Shown here: piece by piece, positions 5,066 through 6,942 of the stretch | How the letters are laid out: each line of letters starts with the position of its first letter | Position numbering within the stretch: the stretch's first letter is position 1 | NCBI GenBank assembly: GCA_049644305.1 | Contig: JBARRQ010000030.1 | Location: 1-6,942 of the forward strand | Direction of reading: 5' to 3' | Length of the DNA stretch: 6,942 bases | Source: AC-32 sp049644305 | Lineage (GTDB): Bacteria > Actinomycetota > Thermoleophilia > Gaiellales > Gaiellaceae | The notes under the pieces: model-generated | Databases searched by the model: none | Told to the model about the DNA's origin: nothing | What the model saw: the letters and a program-made list of their open reading frames with translations, nothing else | Program-made: the position numbers and the translations under genes

Positions 5066-5359
5066 TTACGGAGCCGCAGGTAGATCGGGGATCAGGCCGT
5101 CGCCGGTAAAGAGCCGGCGTGCCTCGTCGAGTGAGAGATCGTCGGGCGGGATGATCGCATCCGAGGACGTGAGCTCCTCGTCCGGCACGCGCGCTCCGTT
5201 CGTCCTCACGGCCTCGGCCATCCGGCGGAGCAGCTCGGCGAACTGCGCTTCGTCGCCGCGCTCGATCGCCTCCGCCGCCTGTTCGTCAAGGTCGTTCAGA
5301 CCTTTGGCGACTTCGTCATCGACGTCGAACTGGCCTTCGCCCATCAGCCGCACGATCAC
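5066..5359 (-). CDS. pspAA: PspA-associated protein PspAA
   Basis: A 97-residue protein of the PspAA family, a small partner encoded next to pspA in actinobacteria and archaea. Its exact activity is not known; a role in controlling or assisting PspA at the membrane is inferred from linkage. The family features are visible: an N-terminal beta strand M-I-V-R-L-M-G-E-G-Q, an acidic helical middle (about 15-52), and the C-terminal stretch with S-D-A-I-I-P-P-D-D (65-73) and G-D-G-L-I-P (85-90). No membrane segment is present. The start is GTG 5359-5357, overlapping the pspA stop as GTGA. AAGGAG lies 8 nt upstream inside pspA, so the two are translated in a coupled way from one mRNA. Family assignment rests on recognised motifs and position. 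Confidence 0.88.
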   Translation of the reverse strand: MIVRLMGEGQFDVDDEVAKGLNDLDEQAAEAIERGDEAQFAELLRRMAEAVRTNGARVPDEELTSSDAIIPPDDLSLDEARRLFTGDGLIPDLPAAP

Positions 5360-6084
5360 TGCTTGAGCTCCTTCTGCTTCTCGCCGGGGCCGACCTCGGC
5401 CTTCAGCTTCGCCAGCTCGTCTTCCACCTGGGATTTGGAAGCGATCGCGCCGAGCTCGCGGTCGAGCTGAGTTTGATCCGTGGTGAAGTCCTCGAGCGCG
5501 CCGGAGGTCGTGAGCTCGTCGATGGCCGATGCGCGCGCCTGCATCTGCTCCGTCTTGTCCTTCGCGCGTTGGATCGCGAGCCCCGTGTCCGCCATCTGCT
5601 CGCCGATCCCGGTCGCCGCCTCGCCGATCCGCACTTGGGCCTCGGCGGCCGAATACTGAGCCTTGATCGTCTCCTTCTGAGTCCGGAAGGCCTCGACTTT
5701 GGCCGACAGCGCCTTTTCGCTGGCCACGAGCTTCTCCTGTTGCTGCTCGAGCTGCTGGGCCTGCTGGTCGAGGCCCTGGAGCTGTTGCTGAAGACCGGAT
5801 TTACGCTCGAGCGCCTGGCGGGCAAGATCTTCGCGACCGTCTGCCACGGCCTCTCGAGCCTGCGTGTCCAGCTTCACGACGCTCTGCTGCAGCTGCGTTT
5901 CCTGAAGCTCGAGCCGCTTCTTCGCCGTGACGACGTCGGCGATCCCACGCTTGACGTTTTGCAGGAGCTCGAGCTGGCGCTCATATGAGTAGTCGAGCGT
6001 CTCGCCCGGGTCTTCGGCCCGGTCGAGCAGCTTCGAGAACTTCGCCTTCACCACCATCGACGCCCGTGACATGAGTCCGGCCAT
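5356..6084 (-). CDS. pspA: PspA/IM30 family membrane-stress protein
   Basis: PspA forms oligomers that bind stressed or leaky cytoplasmic membrane and help keep the proton gradient; it is related to Vipp1/IM30 and ESCRT-III. The 242 residues match the family length. An N-terminal amphipathic helix (about 1-20) for lipid contact is followed by E-D-P-G-E-T-L-D-Y-S-Y-E at about 23-34, close to the pattern in actinobacterial members. Long coiled-coil helices rich in Gln, Glu and Lys run from about 35 to 165, with a Q-rich patch near 96-118, and a further helical part lies to the C-terminus. The start is ATG 6084, 4 nt after AGGAGG (6094-6089 on the minus strand). A second ATG at 6072 has its ribosome site too far away, and an upstream in-frame ATG at 6147 would overlap the divergent gene. 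It overlaps pspAA by four bases. Confidence 0.95.
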   Translation of the reverse strand: MAGLMSRASMVVKAKFSKLLDRAEDPGETLDYSYERQLELLQNVKRGIADVVTAKKRLELQETQLQQSVVKLDTQAREAVADGREDLARQALERKSGLQQQLQGLDQQAQQLEQQQEKLVASEKALSAKVEAFRTQKETIKAQYSAAEAQVRIGEAATGIGEQMADTGLAIQRAKDKTEQMQARASAIDELTTSGALEDFTTDQTQLDRELGAIASKSQVEDELAKLKAEVGPGEKQKELKQ

Positions 6085-6110
6085 TCGTCCTCCTCTTCGG
6101 TGCGGAGCGA

Positions 6111-6119
6111 CTAGCCTAG
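6111..6119. promoter_or_regulatory. Symmetric -10 element shared by divergent pspA and MBL genes
   Basis: CTAGCCTAG is symmetric around its central base. It reads TAGCCT on the plus strand (6112-6117) and TAGGCT on the minus strand (6118-6113), both fitting TANNNT. It sits 10 bp before the MBL GTG and 28 bp before the pspA ATG, within only 43 bp between the start codons. No clear -35 box was found on either side. Confidence 0.4.
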
Positions 6120-6127
6120 CGTCGGCC

Positions 6128-6796
6128 GTGTTAGTCGAGCGGAGCATGCATCCTGACTGGCTTTCGAATGCCTACGTGATCGCCGATCGCCCGGGCGGGA
6201 CAGCCGTCTTCGTCGACTCGGGAGCGCCGCTCGAGCCTCTCTTCGCCGCGATCGAGCGCCACGGCTTGACGGTCACCCACCTGCTCACGACGCACGCCGA
6301 CCACGACCACGTCGCCGGAGACGCCGAGATCCAGAGCCGCTACGGCTGCCCCATCGTCAAGGGCGACCTCGAGACCGGCGGCCTCTCGATCGAGGCCCTG
6401 CCGACGCCGGGCCACAAGGACGACCATCTCAGCTTCGTGATCAACGGGGAGCTGTGCTGCACGGGCGACGTTCTCTTCAAGGACGCCGTCGGCGGCGGGG
6501 ACTTCGCCCAGATCCGGCGCTCCGTCATGGAGGTGCTGATGCAGCTGCCCGCCGAGATGCGGGTCCTTCCCGGGCACGCTGACGAGACGACGATCGGACG
6601 CGAATGGGAGGAGAACCCGTTCGTGCGCGTCTGGCGTGGAGCCCAGCCGGAAGGCGTGGAACGCTGCCGGGTCGGCGGGGAGGACGCGACTCTCGTCGTC
6701 TGGTCCCCCGACTACGACGGCAAGGGCAAGGCGTGGGTCCGCTTCGGGGACGGCCGCAACGCGATTGTCGGCGGCTCGCGGGTCGAGCGAGGGTAA
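6128..6796 (+). CDS. Metallo-beta-lactamase-fold hydrolase (glyoxalase II-like)
   Basis: A probable cytoplasmic metal-dependent hydrolase of 222 residues, of the kind often labelled hydroxyacylglutathione hydrolase-like; the true substrate is unknown. Metal-site residues are H56-A-D58-H-D60-H61, His96 in T-P-G-H, Asp114 in T-G-D, and His150 in L-P-G-H. Position 58 is Asp where classical members have His, a variant also known from YflN- and ComEC-type proteins. G-R-E-W-E-E-N-P-F (157-165) matches the end of glyoxalase II-like domains. About 55 further residues form a small C-terminal tail of unknown role. I chose GTG 6128 because M-L-V-E-R-S-M-H-P gives the first strand of the fold. It has no Shine-Dalgarno and may be nearly leaderless. 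ATG 6146 is the alternative, while a longer frame from 6071 would run into pspA. It is transcribed away from pspA. Confidence 0.88.
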   Translation: MLVERSMHPDWLSNAYVIADRPGGTAVFVDSGAPLEPLFAAIERHGLTVTHLLTTHADHDHVAGDAEIQSRYGCPIVKGDLETGGLSIEALPTPGHKDDHLSFVINGELCCTGDVLFKDAVGGGDFAQIRRSVMEVLMQLPAEMRVLPGHADETTIGREWEENPFVRVWRGAQPEGVERCRVGGEDATLVVWSPDYDGKGKAWVRFGDGRNAIVGGSRVERG

Positions 6797-6812
6797 GCTC
6801 GCGCCTCGACTC

Positions 6813-6942
6813 GAGGAGGAGGGATGAATGGCCGTCAAGCTCCATCGCTGTGTGAACCTGTGGGTCAAGGGACCGCATCCCTGCTGGGCGGTGCAGAAGG
6901 CACTCGACGAGGCGAGTGTCAACTACGAGGTCGTCAAGGAGA
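6813..6942 (+). CDS. Glutaredoxin/GST N-terminal-domain-like protein, start only (3' end outside window)
   Basis: The coding part begins at ATG 6828 and 38 residues are visible before the window ends. The listed span also includes the ribosome binding site, the purine run GAGGAGGAGGG at 6813-6823. The peptide starts with a beta strand (M-A-V-K-L-H-R-C), then has K-G-P-H-P-C19-W and a helix V-Q-K-A-L-D-E-A, then the strand Y-E-V-V-K. This is the beta-alpha-beta opening of a thioredoxin-fold protein of the glutaredoxin or glutathione-S-transferase N-terminal type. Only one Cys stands at the active-site place (P-C-W), so a monothiol or GST-like role is likelier than a dithiol oxidoreductase. An overlapping ATG at 6824 opens a different frame without recognisable similarity. 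The 31-bp gap from the MBL gene suggests one operon. Confidence 0.75.

Noticed and set aside
6294..6312. Asp58 at a classical His position of the MBL metal motif, as a sign of inactivity
   Set aside because: The H-x-D-x-D-H form is known in other MBL-fold groups (YflN- and ComEC-type), and the remaining ligands are all present.
6804..6816. Palindrome CCTCGA-C-TCGAGG overlapping the ribosome site of the last gene, as a translational switch
   Set aside because: It covers only the first four bases of an 11-base purine run, leaving AGGAGGG free, so sequestration would be incomplete.

Overview
The window is high-GC bacterial DNA with tightly packed genes, frequent GTG and TTG starts, overlapping stop/start codons and a tRNA gene whose 3' CCA is not encoded. 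The combination of PspA with PspAA, and HtpX with PspAB, points to an actinobacterium. A deep lineage such as Thermoleophilia is my best guess, made from general resemblance only and not proven here.

Left part (1-2411). The window opens in the C-terminal end of an M24 'pita-bread' peptidase/creatinase-like gene (+). A minus-strand block follows, read from right to left: a lipoprotein cytochrome c (2411-1992), seryl-tRNA synthetase serS (1995-775, overlapping the cytochrome stop as TTGA), and then tRNA-Ser(UGA) at 524-436. Between serS and the tRNA lie two decayed copies of the same tRNA gene. One keeps its first 35 nt perfectly (595-670). The other keeps only the first 14 nt (734-773) and abuts the serS stop codon. 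They alternate with homologous spacers of about 65 bp and contain strong hairpins. This is the most unusual part of the window.

Middle and right (2412-6127). An envelope-stress (phage-shock-protein) locus is arranged as two convergent operons. On the plus strand are htpX (membrane metalloprotease), pspAB and a secreted esterase. On the minus strand are pspA (membrane-binding coiled-coil protein) and pspAA, joined by a GTGA overlap. Hairpin terminators lie between the two convergent ends (4906-5055). The likely joint role is sensing or repairing cytoplasmic-membrane damage and removing faulty membrane proteins.

Far right (6128-6942). Divergent from pspA, with 43 bp between the start codons, is a metallo-beta-lactamase-fold hydrolase. 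It is followed by the beginning of a glutaredoxin/GST-N-like protein that runs off the window. No mobile element, CRISPR array or origin was seen. The htpX/cytochrome and pspA/MBL start-to-start gaps probably hold divergent promoters.
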